From assembly GCA_900312665.1 (NCBI GenBank), contig ONZQ02000004.1, forward strand, positions 372,001 to 436,000: a DNA stretch of 64,000 nt, read 5' to 3'. Source of the stretch: Cephalotrichum gorgonifer (taxonomy: Eukaryota; Ascomycota; Sordariomycetes; Microascales; Microascaceae). Of the stretch, positions 1-11,406 are shown one piece after another (the stretch's first letter is position 1; each line of letters opens with the position of its first letter). The notes under the pieces are model-generated. The model saw only the letters and a program-made list of their open reading frames with translations, was not told the DNA's origin and searched no databases. Made by a program: the position numbers and the translations under genes.

Positions 1-1900
1 CCGAGGAGCGGAAGCCGAAGAAGAAGGTGGCCGTCCTGATGGGCTACTCCGGCACGGGGTACCGGGGCCTTCAGATCAACAGTGCGGAGAAGACGATCGA
101 GGGAGATGTGATGCAGGCGTTCATCGCCGCGGGGGCGATATCCAAGGCCAACGCGGACGACCCGAAGAAAGTCAGCCTCGTGCGGTGCGCGCGAACGGAC
201 AAGGGCGTCCACGCCGCGGGGAACGTGCTGAGCCTGAAGCTCATCGTCGAGGACGAGAACCTCGTGGAGAAGATCAACGAGCACCTACCGCCGCAGATCC
301 GCATCTGGGGTATCCAGCGGACGAACAAGGGATTCAGCTGCTACCAGACGTGCGACTCGCGGTGGTACGAGTACCTGCTGCCAAGCTACACCCTGCTGCC
401 CCCGCACCCGGACAGTTACATCGGGAAGAAGATTGCCGAGTTTGCCGCCGAGAAAGGGATGGTGGAGGAGCTCGAGGCCAAGAATGCAGATGTGGGCAAG
501 TTTTGGGAAGAGGTTGACGAGACGCTGATCAAGCCGATCCTCGAGAAGCTAGACCCCGAAACTAGGACCTTGGTGTTGGAGCGGCTGAGGTCTTCGATAG
601 AGGTGGACGTTGATGGCCTGCCGGATGGTTCGATTGAGAACGAGGCAGAGGCGCGCGCCCTACGGAGGGCTGCGAAACAGGAATCTTCGACTACGGCACA
701 GCAGGCGCAGGCGCAACCGGCGTCACCCTCGTCGGAAACGCCCAAGGAGGAGAATGCAGCCCAGGGTTCAACATCGGCGGCTCCAGACGCTGCTGGTGAC
801 ACCCCTATGGCGAATGCGGTTGATGGAGAGGCTGCGGCCGATGGCGCGACCTTTGCCCATAGGGAACTCGGCCCGGCCGACTTCGCCCTCCGCGACATCA
901 AGCTGGCCTACCTCTCAGTCAAGCGCCGCTACCGCGTCTCTAAGACCCGTCTCGATCGCCTCCAAACCGCACTCAACTGCTACCTCGGCACCAACAACTT
1001 CCACAACTACACGGTGCAGAAGAGCTTCAAGGACCCGTCGTCGAAGCGGCTCATGAAGTCCTTCGTCGTGAACCCGGAGCCAATCATCATCGGCGACACG
1101 GAGTGGCTCAGCCTCAAGGTCCACGGGCAGAGCTTCATGATGCACCAGATCAGGAAGATGGTGGGGCTCGCGACGCTCGTGACGCGGTGCGGCACGGACC
1201 CTGCCATCATCAAGGAGACGTACGGCCCCGCGCGGATCGCGATCCCGAAGGCGCCTGCGTTGGGACTGCTGCTCGAGAGGCCGGTCTTCGATAACTACAA
1301 TGCCAAGGCGAAGGAGGACAAGGGCAAGGCGAAGGATGCGCCCGAGAGGGAGCCGATCGACTTTACGAGGTTCGATGACAAGATCGAGCCCTTTAAGAGG
1401 GAGCATATCTATACGAGGATATTCGAGCATGAGGAGAAGGAACATACGTGNNNNNNNNNNNNNNNNNNNNNNNNNNNNNNNNNNNNNNNNNNNNNNNNNN
1501 NNNNNNNNNNNNNNNNNNNNNNNNNNNNNNNNNNNNNNNNNNNNNNNNNNNNNNNNNNNNNNNNNNNNNNNNNNNNNNNNNNNNNNNNNNNNNNNNNNNN
1601 NNNNNNNNNNNNNNNNNNNNNNNNNNNGTGTTTCGCAGTTTATAGTTCTTGATGGACGTGGCTCTCGACTTCCAGGGCTAGGAGGCAAGGCTAACTTTTG
1701 TTCCGATCCGCAGATTCCATAGTTTCTTCCAGCAGATCGACAACTTCCGGAGCGACTTCTTCCTGTGGATCACGCCGGGGGGCATCTCGGCTGCTAAGCA
1801 CCGCACCGGCATTACCGAGGACGAGGAGCAGAAGGAGATGGACAGGCAGCTGGGGGATGAGGACCCCGACAATGTGAATCCCGAGGAGGGCGAGGGCTAG
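1..1900 (+). CDS. PUS1: tRNA pseudouridine synthase PUS1, 5'-partial
   Basis: Exons are <1-1447 and 1714-1900; the start codon lies left of the window. The enzyme isomerises uridine to pseudouridine in tRNAs and some other RNAs, in the nucleus. The TruA-family motif ARTDKGVHA, with the catalytic Asp, is near nt 187-213, and a second conserved block (motif HQIRKM) is near nt 1144-1161. An Ala/Gln/Glu-rich low-complexity insert at about nt 640-850 separates the two halves of the catalytic fold, as in fungal PUS1. The reading frame meets a GT donor at 1448. It resumes after CAG at 1711-1713, joining AC+A to give Thr and then FHSFFQQIDNFRSDFF, followed by an acidic tail ending GEG and TAG. So the run of Ns lies inside the intron and should not damage the protein. 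The intron and gap sizes are those of the assembly and may not be exact. Confidence 0.93.
1451..1627. other. Assembly gap (177 N) inside the PUS1 intron
   Basis: An unbroken run of N. It starts three bases after the GT donor of the PUS1 intron and ends 86 bases before its acceptor. Open reading frames drawn across it are artefacts. Confidence 0.99.
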
Positions 1901-2348
1901 AAGGTTGGCGGGTTGGAGGTGTAGACGGATTGGGTTCATGACATTCTGTATGATATGCGTTATTCTACAGCGCAGAGATGCTGGCCGATGTTCAAGGGGA
2001 CAATTCAAAATGGATCCTTTTACCGTCTGGTCTTAAATGGCCTATGAGAGTAGAAGCCGCCCACACCTAACCGGCTGGGCTCTATGTCTGGCGTCTTAAG
2101 AACAACACAAAGAACAAGTTACGATTTTCCGGCCTCCACACGCTGTTATGTTTCCACACAAGTACAAGGATGATAATAACTCACTTGGGTAATGAATGAT
2201 CTGTGCACTTGCAGGGGCCGTGGTAGCGCAATGCTTGGAGAGAACCCGGGTATGTGGATATATTAGGAGTGCATCATAGCGCACCTGCGTTGTATATATA
2301 GTCTATCGACTACCGTTTAGAAAAAAAACAAGTATCTGTCATGAGTCC
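1901..2348. other. Convergent intergenic region PUS1/Vam7
   Basis: This holds the 3' ends of two convergent genes. No gene is seen. It contains one copy of the ACAAGTAC motif (2158-2165) and an A-run near 2321-2329. Confidence 0.7.
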
Positions 2349-2507
2349 TTAAGCATGAAGTCGGCCACGGCCGACAATGTACGCCATCAGCTCTACACAC
2401 CACATGACGCCGGCGGCGACGCTCCTCGTAGCCCACTCGGCCCAGACCACGACCTCTACGAGCAGAAAGCCCCCGACGAGGACGGTGCCCAAGGCGCGAC
2501 CGGATAG
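2349..2507 (-). other. Putative readthrough extension of the Vam7-like SNARE (hydrophobic tail)
   Basis: Directly after the TGA stop of the SNARE gene (complement 2508-2510), the same frame continues CTA TCC GGT and stays open for 52 codons to TAA (complement 2349-2351). The predicted tail contains the stretch LGTVLVGGFLLVEVVVW and a second hydrophobic stretch VAAGVMWCVELMAYIVG. Most codons end in G or C, as in the neighbouring genes. UGA CUA is an established readthrough-promoting context. A tail anchor straight after the SNARE coil is the normal arrangement in membrane SNAREs. Whether it is translated is inference; a splicing route around the TGA was looked for and none gave a sensible product. 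Confidence 0.5.
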
Positions 2508-3608
2508 TCACAAGTTCCTCGTCCTGTTCTTCGCGATGCGGAGCTTGGCGTCCACTCGGTCGGTGTCGTCGTCTAGCATGTCCAGCATCTCCGTCTGCCT
2601 ATCGACCTCGTCCTTGATGGCGATGCCGATCTCCTTCTGGCGGCGCACGATGGCCGTGAGATGCGCCACGCTGTCGTCCTGCGCGCGGAGGACGTCCTTC
2701 TGGAAGGCGAGGAGCTGCGCGTTATCCAGCTCCCGCGTCTGGTCCGTCTCCGGCGGCGCGCCCCCGATGACCCTGCCCCCCGGGCGCGCGCCCGCGTTCG
2801 AGGACGACGGGCCCCCAAGGAGCGTCACCCTATCGCCTCCCGGCGCGGACCCACCACTACCGCCGCCTCTCGGGCCGTGCGACGGTGTTATTTTGGCGCT
2901 CAACTTCTCCAGCCCTTCCTTCTCCACCCTCGCCGCTGCTAGTAGGTCCCTCCGCCTCCTGACCTCACCGTCCCCGACCCTGCCGTTCTCCTGTATGGAC
3001 CTCAGCCCGTCGGTGAGACTGCCCAGTAGCGAGCCGGCCTTTATCAACTCCCTCTTCGCCGCGGAGCCCGCCTCCACCGCCCCGGACGTGTTATTCACGT
3101 CGTGCGCGCCGTCCCTCCTCGTGAGGTAGCTCTGCGCCGAGTGTAGACAACCCCTCATCTCCCTGTGCAGGTCCAGCCACGTCGTCGGGTCCGCGGCGCC
3201 CGCCACCGCCGTCGCCCTGAGCATGCCCGGGGCCGATGACGCCGACGCGGTGGTGCTAGAGCTGGGGAGGGAGAGGAAGCTCCGCCACGTCTTCGTGTCG
3301 CGCCACCGACGGTCCGGGGACTCGGCTATGGCGCGCAGGTACGACTCCAGCCCCCTCCTGCGGTCCTCCGTGAGCTCGGGGGAGGATACGGTGGACTTCA
3401 GCCATGCCTTCGGCGGGAGGGGGGCCGGCGGCGGGGAGCCGACCTGCTCGATCAGGGCGGCGTGGAGGGCGGCGAAGTCGGAGTAGCGCTTCTGCACGAC
3501 GAAGGAGCGGAGGGGCAGGCGGAGCGTTATGTTGTATAGCGTGAAGGGTTTGGATTCGCTGTTGGAGATTATGGTGGATGGTATTGATATTTCGGCCGGC
3601 GGAGCCAT
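2508..3608 (-). CDS. VAM7: Vam7-type SNARE: PX domain plus Qc-SNARE coil
   Basis: A single-exon gene of 366 aa, starting at the ATG at complement 3606-3608. Residues 1-120 look like a PX (phosphoinositide-binding) domain, with the basic RYSDF motif and a proline-rich loop (PPPAPLPPKAW). The middle is low complexity, rich in Gly, Pro and Ala. The last ~65 residues form a SNARE coiled coil whose zero-layer Gln is in EVDRQ; after it, 28 residues run to the stop, exactly the length of layers +1 to +8. In yeast the Vam7 homologue is a soluble Qc-SNARE recruited to the vacuole by PI3P for homotypic fusion. The length is typical of filamentous fungal Vam7. The stop context (TGA CTA) and the open frame beyond it are unusual and are annotated separately. 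Confidence 0.85.
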   Translation of the reverse strand: MAPPAEISIPSTIISNSESKPFTLYNITLRLPLRSFVVQKRYSDFAALHAALIEQVGSPPPAPLPPKAWLKSTVSSPELTEDRRRGLESYLRAIAESPDRRWRDTKTWRSFLSLPSSSTTASASSAPGMLRATAVAGAADPTTWLDLHREMRGCLHSAQSYLTRRDGAHDVNNTSGAVEAGSAAKRELIKAGSLLGSLTDGLRSIQENGRVGDGEVRRRRDLLAAARVEKEGLEKLSAKITPSHGPRGGGSGGSAPGGDRVTLLGGPSSSNAGARPGGRVIGGAPPETDQTRELDNAQLLAFQKDVLRAQDDSVAHLTAIVRRQKEIGIAIKDEVDRQTEMLDMLDDDTDRVDAKLRIAKNRTRNL

Positions 3609-5858
3609 GGCTAGCCTAGCGGTTCTGGAGCGCTTGGGTAGTAGTCTGGGGCGCGTTGAGGGTCAAGGTTTCGAGATGTAGTTCATGTACCGTCAATTGG
3701 GGGGCCTGCGTCCGACAGGTGACGAGGGAGTAGGTCGCGTGGTGTGCGGGCAATGTACTCTATGACCCAGCAACAATTATAAGATGGATATTATTCCGCA
3801 GGCAGCGCAATGCAGATGGTTGTTTGTGAAGGCTTGAATGATGAATAACGGGATGTTGGGGGAAGGAGGGATGGTGTAAGGCCGGAACAACCCATCAAGC
3901 GAAGGCGCTCTGGCGTCACTCACACCCCTTCGTCAGCCTGCACTCCGCAGACAGGGATTGGACGTCGGGTGATCCATCAGAGAGCTGTTAATCCGAGAAT
4001 GGAATCCAGCTGGTAACACCTGGTATATCCGTACTTACTGCCCCACCTTCATTCTTCATGCAACATTAGATCGACGTAATAGGCATGGGACAGAAATGAT
4101 CTACCCTACCTACCGACAAGTACGTGAATACCCGCCGTTTCATCTCGACATTCCCTTACCCGTGCATTTTCACGGCAAGAATATTCCGATCGGGGGCGGG
4201 GGGCGAATTGATCGTTCTCACCTGCCGATCATCGAGTCGTTGGCTGAGGAGGAGGGAAGGAGGTGGCGAGACGGCTAACACTGCCTGCCCCTGGGCATAA
4301 AGTCGTTTCAGATGCGCGCCATCTGGAACATGGCCTGGGCCGCCACGAGGCTTTGTGACCGAGAGCGACGGCCAGGTTTCCTGAAAACTGGGAAGCTAAA
4401 AATGAGGCGAAGTCCTAACCGGGGACTGGGGCGAGGACGTTTCTGTTTCAGTCTGGATAGTCGGTGGGTGGAGAAACACACAAGCCGTGAACACCCCAAG
4501 GGCGAAGTGGGTAGTCGTCTGGTGATAGCCTACGGCGGTCGACCTGGTGCTCTTTGAAAGATGGCGCCGAAGGTCTCGTTGACAGGTCCGGGTGGAGACA
4601 CCGCCGCAAAACCAAAGCGCCGTGGCGTCTTGCGCCAAGAAGTTGACGGCTATTGAGTCTGGCGAGCGAACCTCATCACCCGCCAGCACTCGCAGTCGTC
4701 CATTCGAGCGATAATTCTCACAGAGTCGTCTGATCTAGGGCAGCTCGCGCATTAATTGCCCAGCATTCTGAGGTAGATCACAGGCCCACACTTCCGAATC
4801 AAGCCACCATCCATCCATCTCCCCCGGTTCCCCCGCATGAAGCACCGGCTCTCAATAATGGAAGTCCAAGCAGCAGGGGGGTTCCTGCATTGCATTTCTT
4901 CCTGCATCATTATCGGTGGAGGCTTCTTTGTTGCGGTCTGGTCCCTCAAATGCGGGTGACAACTCACCTTTATGTAGAAGTATGAGTACTCAATGCCTCA
5001 CAGGATGTCGGAAGGCCGGCGTCCACATCTCGTTTCTGAAATGGATCACCTCCGGACGCCAATCCCCACGCGGCCTGACCAAGGCCGTTCGCTGCAAACC
5101 TGGGTCGAGGACCCTCTTTTGTGTCCCCATTCTGCGACAGCATCCAGAGCCTAATCCCCTTGGCGCGGTGACAATGGAACATCGGGAACGGACCCTGCCC
5201 GCACGGATGTACAGGTACTAGTAATGTTATGCCCGTAGCTACTTGCAGTGCTCCCGGGGGCGGCCCCACCCTCGGTGGTTGGACGATTCGGCGTCGAGCT
5301 CTAAGCGCCCACCGTCCACGGGTACAGGTACCATTTCCAATCACATCACAGTATTCCCCCCCCATCCCCATCCCCAAGGGCCCCCAAGACTGAACTCCGT
5401 TCGGTTTTGCTAACCAAGTTCAATTTCCTCTTCCTCATGCCTGCATTCCATTCGCTTTTTTCTTCTCGGCATCTGCAGGCCAGATTTATTTTTATCCAAT
5501 ATTGTTGGGGTTCCCTGCATCTTCTCTATCCTCTCTGCTGGGTTTCTGAGGTACTTCCACCTCTCCCGCTCTCCTTCTCTCCACCGGCTTTCTTCCGTCC
5601 CGTCCCCCCAACGTCATTTTTTCGAAGAATCCCAGTTCCCAAGTCTTGCTCGGCGCCTGTTCTCGCTGTAACGACGACTTCTCCTCCCACAGTCTTCCGA
5701 CCTTGTCTTCTGAATAGAGGCCCTTTCACCAATTTGCCGTTCGCGCCACGCGCCAGCCGATCGGCCCCCTTGTAACATCTCACCACCTCTCTCACCTTCG
5801 ATCCTAGATCCGGTCGTAAACTCACCTTCACAACGGCGAGGGAGCCGTGCCAGCAAAG
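3609..5858. other. Divergent intergenic region Vam7/noxA
   Basis: This 2.25 kb separates two divergent genes and probably holds both promoters. No credible coding exon is seen. The last 450 bases before noxA (about 5400-5850) are strongly pyrimidine-rich, as is common in fungal core promoters and 5' leaders. One ACAAGTAC motif lies at 4116-4123. Confidence 0.6.
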
Positions 5859-7747
5859 ATGGGTCATCTTGTCGCCTACTGGCAGCTACTGAAGAAGCAG
5901 TTCACTGCTACGAAGCTGCTATTCCACTTCCTTTTCTGGTCGGTGCATTGGGGCATGTTCGCCTTTGGATGGTTAGTGGTCCCCCCCCAAAACTCACCAT
6001 CCTGTCCTCCGCCAGGCACAATGATCCACCCGGCTTCTGCGCTAGATGTGTGTTGTCTGGCGACTGCGAATCGACTTTGACTGACTTCTTTCCGAAACAG
6101 GTGGAAGCAATGGGCCGATCCGCGCCTCGCGGGGTTGAACCTTTTACAATACTCGGTATGGATCTCACGCGGCGCCGGCCTGGTGCTTTCCATCGACGGT
6201 ACCCTCATACTCCTCCCCGTGTGCCGGACGGTCGTGCGATGGATAAGGCCCAAGGTTAGGTGGCTCCCGCTCGACGAGAACATTTGGTTCCACCGCCAGG
6301 TGGCCTATGCCATGCTGCTCTTTACGGTCATCCACACCGCCGCCCACTACGTCAACTTCTACAACGTCGAGAGGACGCAGCTCCGTCCCCTCAATGCCGT
6401 CACCATCCACTACGCAGACGCCGGTGGCGTCACCGGCCATGTCATGCTGCTCTGCATGCTCCTCATGTACACCACCGCGCACGCCAAGATCCGCCAGCAG
6501 TCCTTCGAGACCTTCTGGTACACTCACCACCTGTTCATCCCCTTCCTGTTGGGCCTCTACACCCATACCACGGGATGTTTCGTACGCGATACCGCCAACG
6601 CCTACTCGCCCTTTGCCGGAAAAGACTACTGGGATCACTGTATCGGCTACCTCGGCTGGCGGTGGGAACTCTTTGCGGGCGCCCTCTACCTCGCTGAGCG
6701 GCTCTACCGCGAGATCCGCGCCGCGCGGGACACCAAGATTACACGTGTTGTCCGGCACCCGTACGACGTCGTCGAGATTCAGTTCTCAAAGCCCAACTTC
6801 CGCTACAAGGCCGGGCAGTGGCTCTTCCTGCAGGTGCCGTCGGTCTCGCGCTACCAGTGGCACCCCTTCACCATCACGTCGTGCCCCTACGACCCTTATG
6901 TATCGGTTCATGTGAGGCAGGTCGGCGACTTCACGCGCGCCCTGGGTGACGCCGTCGGCGCGGGAGAGGCGCAGGCGAAGCTCTACGAGGACGAGTTCGT
7001 CGACCCCAACGCCATGTACGAAGTGGCTTTGATGAACGGCCAGGAGATGCCTCCCATCCGCATTGATGGCCCGTACGGTGCGCCCGCGGAGGATGTGTTC
7101 GAGAACGAGATCGCCGTGCTCATCGGCACCGGGATAGGCGTCACGCCGTGGGCCGCAATCCTGAAGAATATCTGGCATCTGCGGAACGGCCCCAACCCGC
7201 CCACTCGCCTACGCAGGGTCGAGTTCATCTGGGTGTGCAAGGATACCACGTCCTTCGAGTGGTTCCACTCGCTCTTGTCGAGCCTGGAGATGCAGAGCGC
7301 CGACGCCGCGCGGCTTCCGGGGGCGTCGGACGAGTTCCTGCGCATCCACACGTACCTGACGCAGAAGCTCGACGCCAACACGGCGCAGAACATCGTGCTG
7401 AACTCTGTGGGCGCCGACACGGACCCCCTGACCGAGCTGAGGTCGCGCACGAACTTCGGGCGGCCCAACTTTAAGCGGATACTGGGGGCCATGGCGGATG
7501 GCATCGTGAACAGGACGTATATGGGGGGTCTGGACGGGGACATGCACACGACGGTCGGCGTGTACTTCTGCGGGCCATCAGTGGCTGGTGAGTTTAAACA
7601 GCCCGCGTTCCTCCTATTTCCCCTTCAACACTTGTGGAACCTAGGACTTGTGCTAACGTGTTGTTTGTAGCTCGGGATATAAACCAAGCTTGTAAGGAGG
7701 CGACGACGCAAGACGTGAAGTTTAGGTTCTGGAAAGAGCATTTCTAA
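5859..7747 (+). CDS. noxA: NADPH oxidase NoxA (gp91phox-type)
   Basis: Exons are 5859-5971, 6101-7587 and 7671-7747, giving 558 aa. The transmembrane enzyme transfers electrons from NADPH via FAD and two haems to oxygen, making superoxide; in fungi NoxA drives hyphal fusion, sexual development and differentiation. The first splice joins TG+G to give FGWWKQWADPRLAGLN, and the last joins G+CT to give SVAARDIN; both fit the family. Haem-ligand His lie in WFHRQ..IHTAAHYVNF and FETFWYTHHLFIPF. The FAD site is HPFTITS, the NADPH sites are GTGIGVTPWAAIL and CGPS, and the C-terminus FRFWKEHF is conserved. The short N-terminus without EF-hands excludes NoxC. The short spacing in the extracellular loops, plus SFETFWYTHHLFIPF, fits NoxA better than NoxB. 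Regulatory partners (NoxR, NoxD) are not in this window. Confidence 0.94.
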
Positions 7748-8526
7748 GGGTAAGGTGGCTGTCGGAAGAAACGGGTCTGCGAAGATGATTTTGATGAAGT
7801 TCTTGGGATAAAGAATGGCCTGAGAGGGGGCGTCTGTTGATACCCCCGCCCCCTTTTTGGCTACAAGCCCCAGAGGCTGTGGGCAGTGAACGAGCTGAAC
7901 ACTGGTAGACGGGAAACAAGGGTCGTTTCCTTGTTTATTGTACGTATGTATATGTTTCTTGAGCGGCTGTTGCTTTTTGTTTTGTCGGATAATCCAGCGT
8001 CCCCCTTCCCTGAGGCGGAGGGAGGAACCTGGCCGGCCACTTTGATACCTGGCGTTAGTGTTGGGGGTATAATACCATCTATGCCACGATTTATCCTACT
8101 TAGATAGCTGGGCATAAATACAAGAGAAGTCCAAATCATATCAAAGCTCAGTGATATTTTTTGACAAGACTGAACATGGCTTAGGGACTTTTTTTATTCT
8201 ATATGGGTTTGCCCTTCGGATGATGGACAGCACATGCAATTGAGTTTCTAGTGTAAGACATGGACGACCTATCATGGCCGAGTGAGGCAGCCTATGTATG
8301 CTGGGATGGTTCGGCATAACCCTGGCAAAACCAGTATGCTGCGACGTCATAGGCAACAACTGGTCTAAAGCTTGCGCTCATCGTGCATTTTCCCTCCCTC
8401 AGAGGCACAGGACTTTTGGAAACCCTGTGTATGTTGCCTCTTAGCTCCCTCAAAAACGACGCAATGCACCCAGATTCTTAACAAACTACAAATCCTTACA
8501 TAACTAAATACTCATATCCTCGAACC
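7748..8526. other. Intergenic region noxA/FIT gene
   Basis: Holds the 3' end of noxA and the promoter of the next gene. No other gene or RNA is recognised. Confidence 0.6.
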
Positions 8527-9599
8527 ATGGAACCCGCTCCCTCTCCAACGCCGGGCCGGGCCGCCCCAAACGAGACCCCAGCGCGCGCATACCCGAGTTC
8601 CCCTCCGCGAAACCCGCCTCTCCTCCCAACCCCGACGGAGCGCCTCGTTTTCGCGATATTCCCCGTAATACTCGTCTTCGGTGCGCTCTTCTCGACCATA
8701 TCGCCCCAGACGCGCGCCTCGACCTTTGACGCCGCGGCCCAGGCCCACTCCCAGGATGCGCCCCCGAGCTACTTCGCGGACAAGAGGAACCTGTTCAACC
8801 AGTTGTACGTGAAGAAGGGGTGGGCGTGGACGACAGTCGCGTTCGCGGCGCTCGTGGCCGGCCATCCCGCCATGGGCGCCGGCGCGGATGCGGCGGGGAG
8901 GAGGGCCAGGGCGGTGCTGAGGTGGGCTCTTGTCACAGGTTGGTGGGTTCTCGTCACGCAGTGGTGTTTCGGGCCGCCGATCATAGACCGGGGGTTCCGG
9001 TGGACGGGAGGGAAGTGTGAGGCCGCGGTGGTGAGGGATGGTACGGAGGGGACGGGGCCGGCGGCCGGGGCAGAGGATGTATTTGCAGAGGTATTTACGG
9101 CAGTGGCGTGCAAGGGGTCGGGGGGGAGGTGGCATGGCGGCCATGACGTCTCGGGACACGTCTTCCTTCTCGTTCTGGCGAGTGGATTTCTGCTGCAGGA
9201 GCTTGGGTGGGTGGCAGGGAGGTGGACCGGGAGACTAAGGGAGGAGAGGACCGTGGTCATGAACGACGGGTCGGTGAGGGGCGCGGGGGTCGAGTCCCAG
9301 GCCACTGGAACGGCGGAGGGGACGAAGGACTCCCTAGGACTTGGGGGGAAGGTCGCCGCAGGAGCCGTTGCGCTGAATATCTGGATGCTGCTGATGACGG
9401 CCATCTACTTCCACACGTGGTTCGAGAAGGTGAGTTTTCTACGCGGACCCCGCCCGTCTCCTGCCTCTTGCAAGGTGCTAACCCGGTCGGAAACCAGCTT
9501 ACGGGGCTTATCGCTTCACTTCTGGGCTTATACGCGGTCTACATCGTTCCTCGACTCGTCCCTTCCGTCCGGGAAGTCGTCGGGCTTCCCGGTATATAA
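8527..9599 (+). CDS. FIT/Scs3-family ER membrane protein (lipid-droplet formation)
   Basis: Exons are 8527-9429 and 9498-9599, giving 334 aa. The protein resembles fat-storage-inducing transmembrane proteins (FIT2; yeast Scs3 and Yft2), ER acyl-CoA diphosphatases needed for lipid-droplet budding and membrane lipid balance. The N-terminus is Pro-rich and cytosolic, followed by hydrophobic segments from about residue 39. The conserved stretch QWCFGPPIIDRGF and the two family histidines, in GGHDVSGHVFLL and YFHTWFEK, are present. The intron has donor GTGAGT and acceptor CAG; removing it restores FEKLTGLIASLLGLYAVYIV, the last membrane helix. The Gly-rich, Glu/Thr-rich loops between helices are longer than in animal FIT2. 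The specific paralogue (Scs3 or Yft2) cannot be told from sequence alone. Confidence 0.85.
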
Positions 9600-9925
9600 C
9601 ATGTCCGCTTTCCGCCGCGGCAACAGGGCACCGTCCCACGGCGTGCCTCACCAGCGCCTCCCCACTACATATACGCTAGAATTTAGACTCGCATTTAATA
9701 ATGGAATTATAGATAATTTTGCTCCCTGCCCCTCCCTCATGGCACTATGGCTTCATAGCTGAAGCCTCCATCTTTGTGTGCCCTTTCTTTTGTCTTGCGC
9801 GTTCCTGGTGCTGCACGGACCACACCCTTTTCCCCCACCACGCCGCATGACCTCATCATATCGTTGGTCGGACCAAGACTAGCGAGGTACTTCAGACCTC
9901 TACAAACACACTCCCCGCCTCAACT

Positions 9926-9932
9926 TATAAAT
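9926..9932 (+). promoter_or_regulatory. TATA-like box upstream of the Ap4A phosphorylase gene
   Basis: The sequence TATAAAT lies 47 bases upstream of the start codon at 9979. The position is close, so the leader would be very short if it is used. It sits in the 379-base spacer 9600-9978, which otherwise shows no feature. Confidence 0.3.
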
Positions 9933-9978
9933 CTAATTCCTTTACTCCTCCACTCCCCGAGTGTCCTGATCGAGCAAC

Positions 9979-11105
9979 ATGACTGTTGGAAAGGTCCCAG
10001 ATCATCTACCCCAGCTCGTGAGAGCTAGTTTCAACAAGGCGCGGGCCAATGGCGACCTGCTGTACTTCCAGACGCAGGTGACGATCCTCGCACCAGGCTC
10101 CATACCGGTGTGTCCCGTCCTGCCTCTTTCCCACAACAGCTCCCTCCTCGCCGGGCGGGATTATAATGCTAACTGCACGATCCTCAGTTCCAACTCCGCT
10201 TCTCGCCCGCCCTAGCCAAGAAGCCAACTAAACCCGCCCCCGCCACACCCGCCCCTTCGGGCGCCAAGCGAGTATTCAACCCCTTCGAGAACATCGACCC
10301 CGAACTCCTTATCGCAAAACTACCCTCCCACAACCTCGTCCTGAACAAGTTCGCTATAGTCCCCGAGCACTTCCTCCTCGTCACGAGCTCCTTCCACCCG
10401 CAGACGGACCTGCTAGAAGGTAGCGATCTCACCGCCACCTACGCCTGCATTGACGCCTACCACTCGTACTGCGAGCGGGGCGAAGAAGAGAGCCGTGTAG
10501 GCGAGGGGGAGCTGTTCGCATTCTTCAACTCCGGGGAGTTCTCTGGTGCGAGCCAGCCGCATCGGCATATCCAGCTCCTGCCAGTTGCACGGATGCGGGA
10601 CGGCATCGAGGGCGGGGAGTGGGATGTCCTCGCGAAGAGGCTGGTGGGTGAGGTGGAGGACTTGCCGTTCACGACGTTCGCGGAGGAGATACGCCCTGGC
10701 ATGTCTGCTCACGAGCTGAGGGGGATATACCTCAGGCTATATAGGAGGGCCTGCTCCGCCGTCGCAAAGTTCACGGGGAGGGAGGAGATCGCGGGGCGTG
10801 CGGCCGGGCAGGTAGGTGGAGAGGCGGGGATCAGCTACAACCTTGCCATGACGAGGCACGCCCTGATCGTGTGTCCGCGCCTGGCGGAGGGCGCGCCCGT
10901 GTGGGACGGGGGCGAGGTCGTGGGGCACCTCGCACTCAACGGGACGGTACTGGCGGGGACGGCGCTGGTGAAGGACGCTGCCGAGTGGGACGCGCTGCGG
11001 AATGACCCGGAAGAGCTGCTCCAGGCGCTGAGGACAATCGGTCTCCCGAAGAGGTACGAGGAGAAGGTGCTCCAAAACGGAAACGGGGTGCGTGGACCGG
11101 AGTAG
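9979..11105 (+). CDS. APA2: Diadenosine tetraphosphate (Ap4A) phosphorylase, Apa1/Apa2 family
   Basis: Exons are 9979-10107 and 10188-11105, giving 348 aa. The enzyme cleaves Ap4A with phosphate to ADP and ATP in the cytosol. The intron (donor GTGTGT, branch GCTAACT, acceptor CAG) is phase 0; splicing gives GSIPFQLRFSPALAKKP. The family signature NKFAIVPEHFLLVT is at about nt 10336-10382, and the catalytic histidine-triad-like motif SQPHRHIQLLPV near nt 10551-10587. Length and layout match yeast Apa1 and Apa2, and the C-terminal region contains SYNLAMTRHALIVCPR. Fungi often have one gene for this family, so APA1 versus APA2 is a naming choice. A 301-base convergent spacer separates it from the next gene. 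Confidence 0.9.
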
Positions 11106-11406
11106 CACCAGGCAACATCGCTTGTTTTCCAGGTATAGAAAAGCACCGAGGCGCGCGCTTTGGAATTAACAGAGAGAGCGAGGGTGGGGGGGCTATGGAA
11201 ATAGATGGAGTAAAAACTCTTATAACTAATAATACAGGCATACAAGAAGATAGAAAGCCAAACTCCAAGCAACCTAACACACACAGCATTACCAGTCCTC
11301 CGAACCCGCCTTTCCTTGTTTCCGACTACATCGTTATCATGGTGAAATGATCCCAAGCCCGCCGCACGCCCTTTTCCCCCGCCACCAAGACTACGCTTTA
11401 GCCCAT

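Noticed and set aside
2508..2510. Idea that the TGA of the Vam7 gene is removed by an intron
   Set aside because: The only GT donors nearby (GTGACT overlapping the TGA, GTGGAC upstream) with available acceptors either delete the end of the SNARE coil or lead into an Arg-rich frame.
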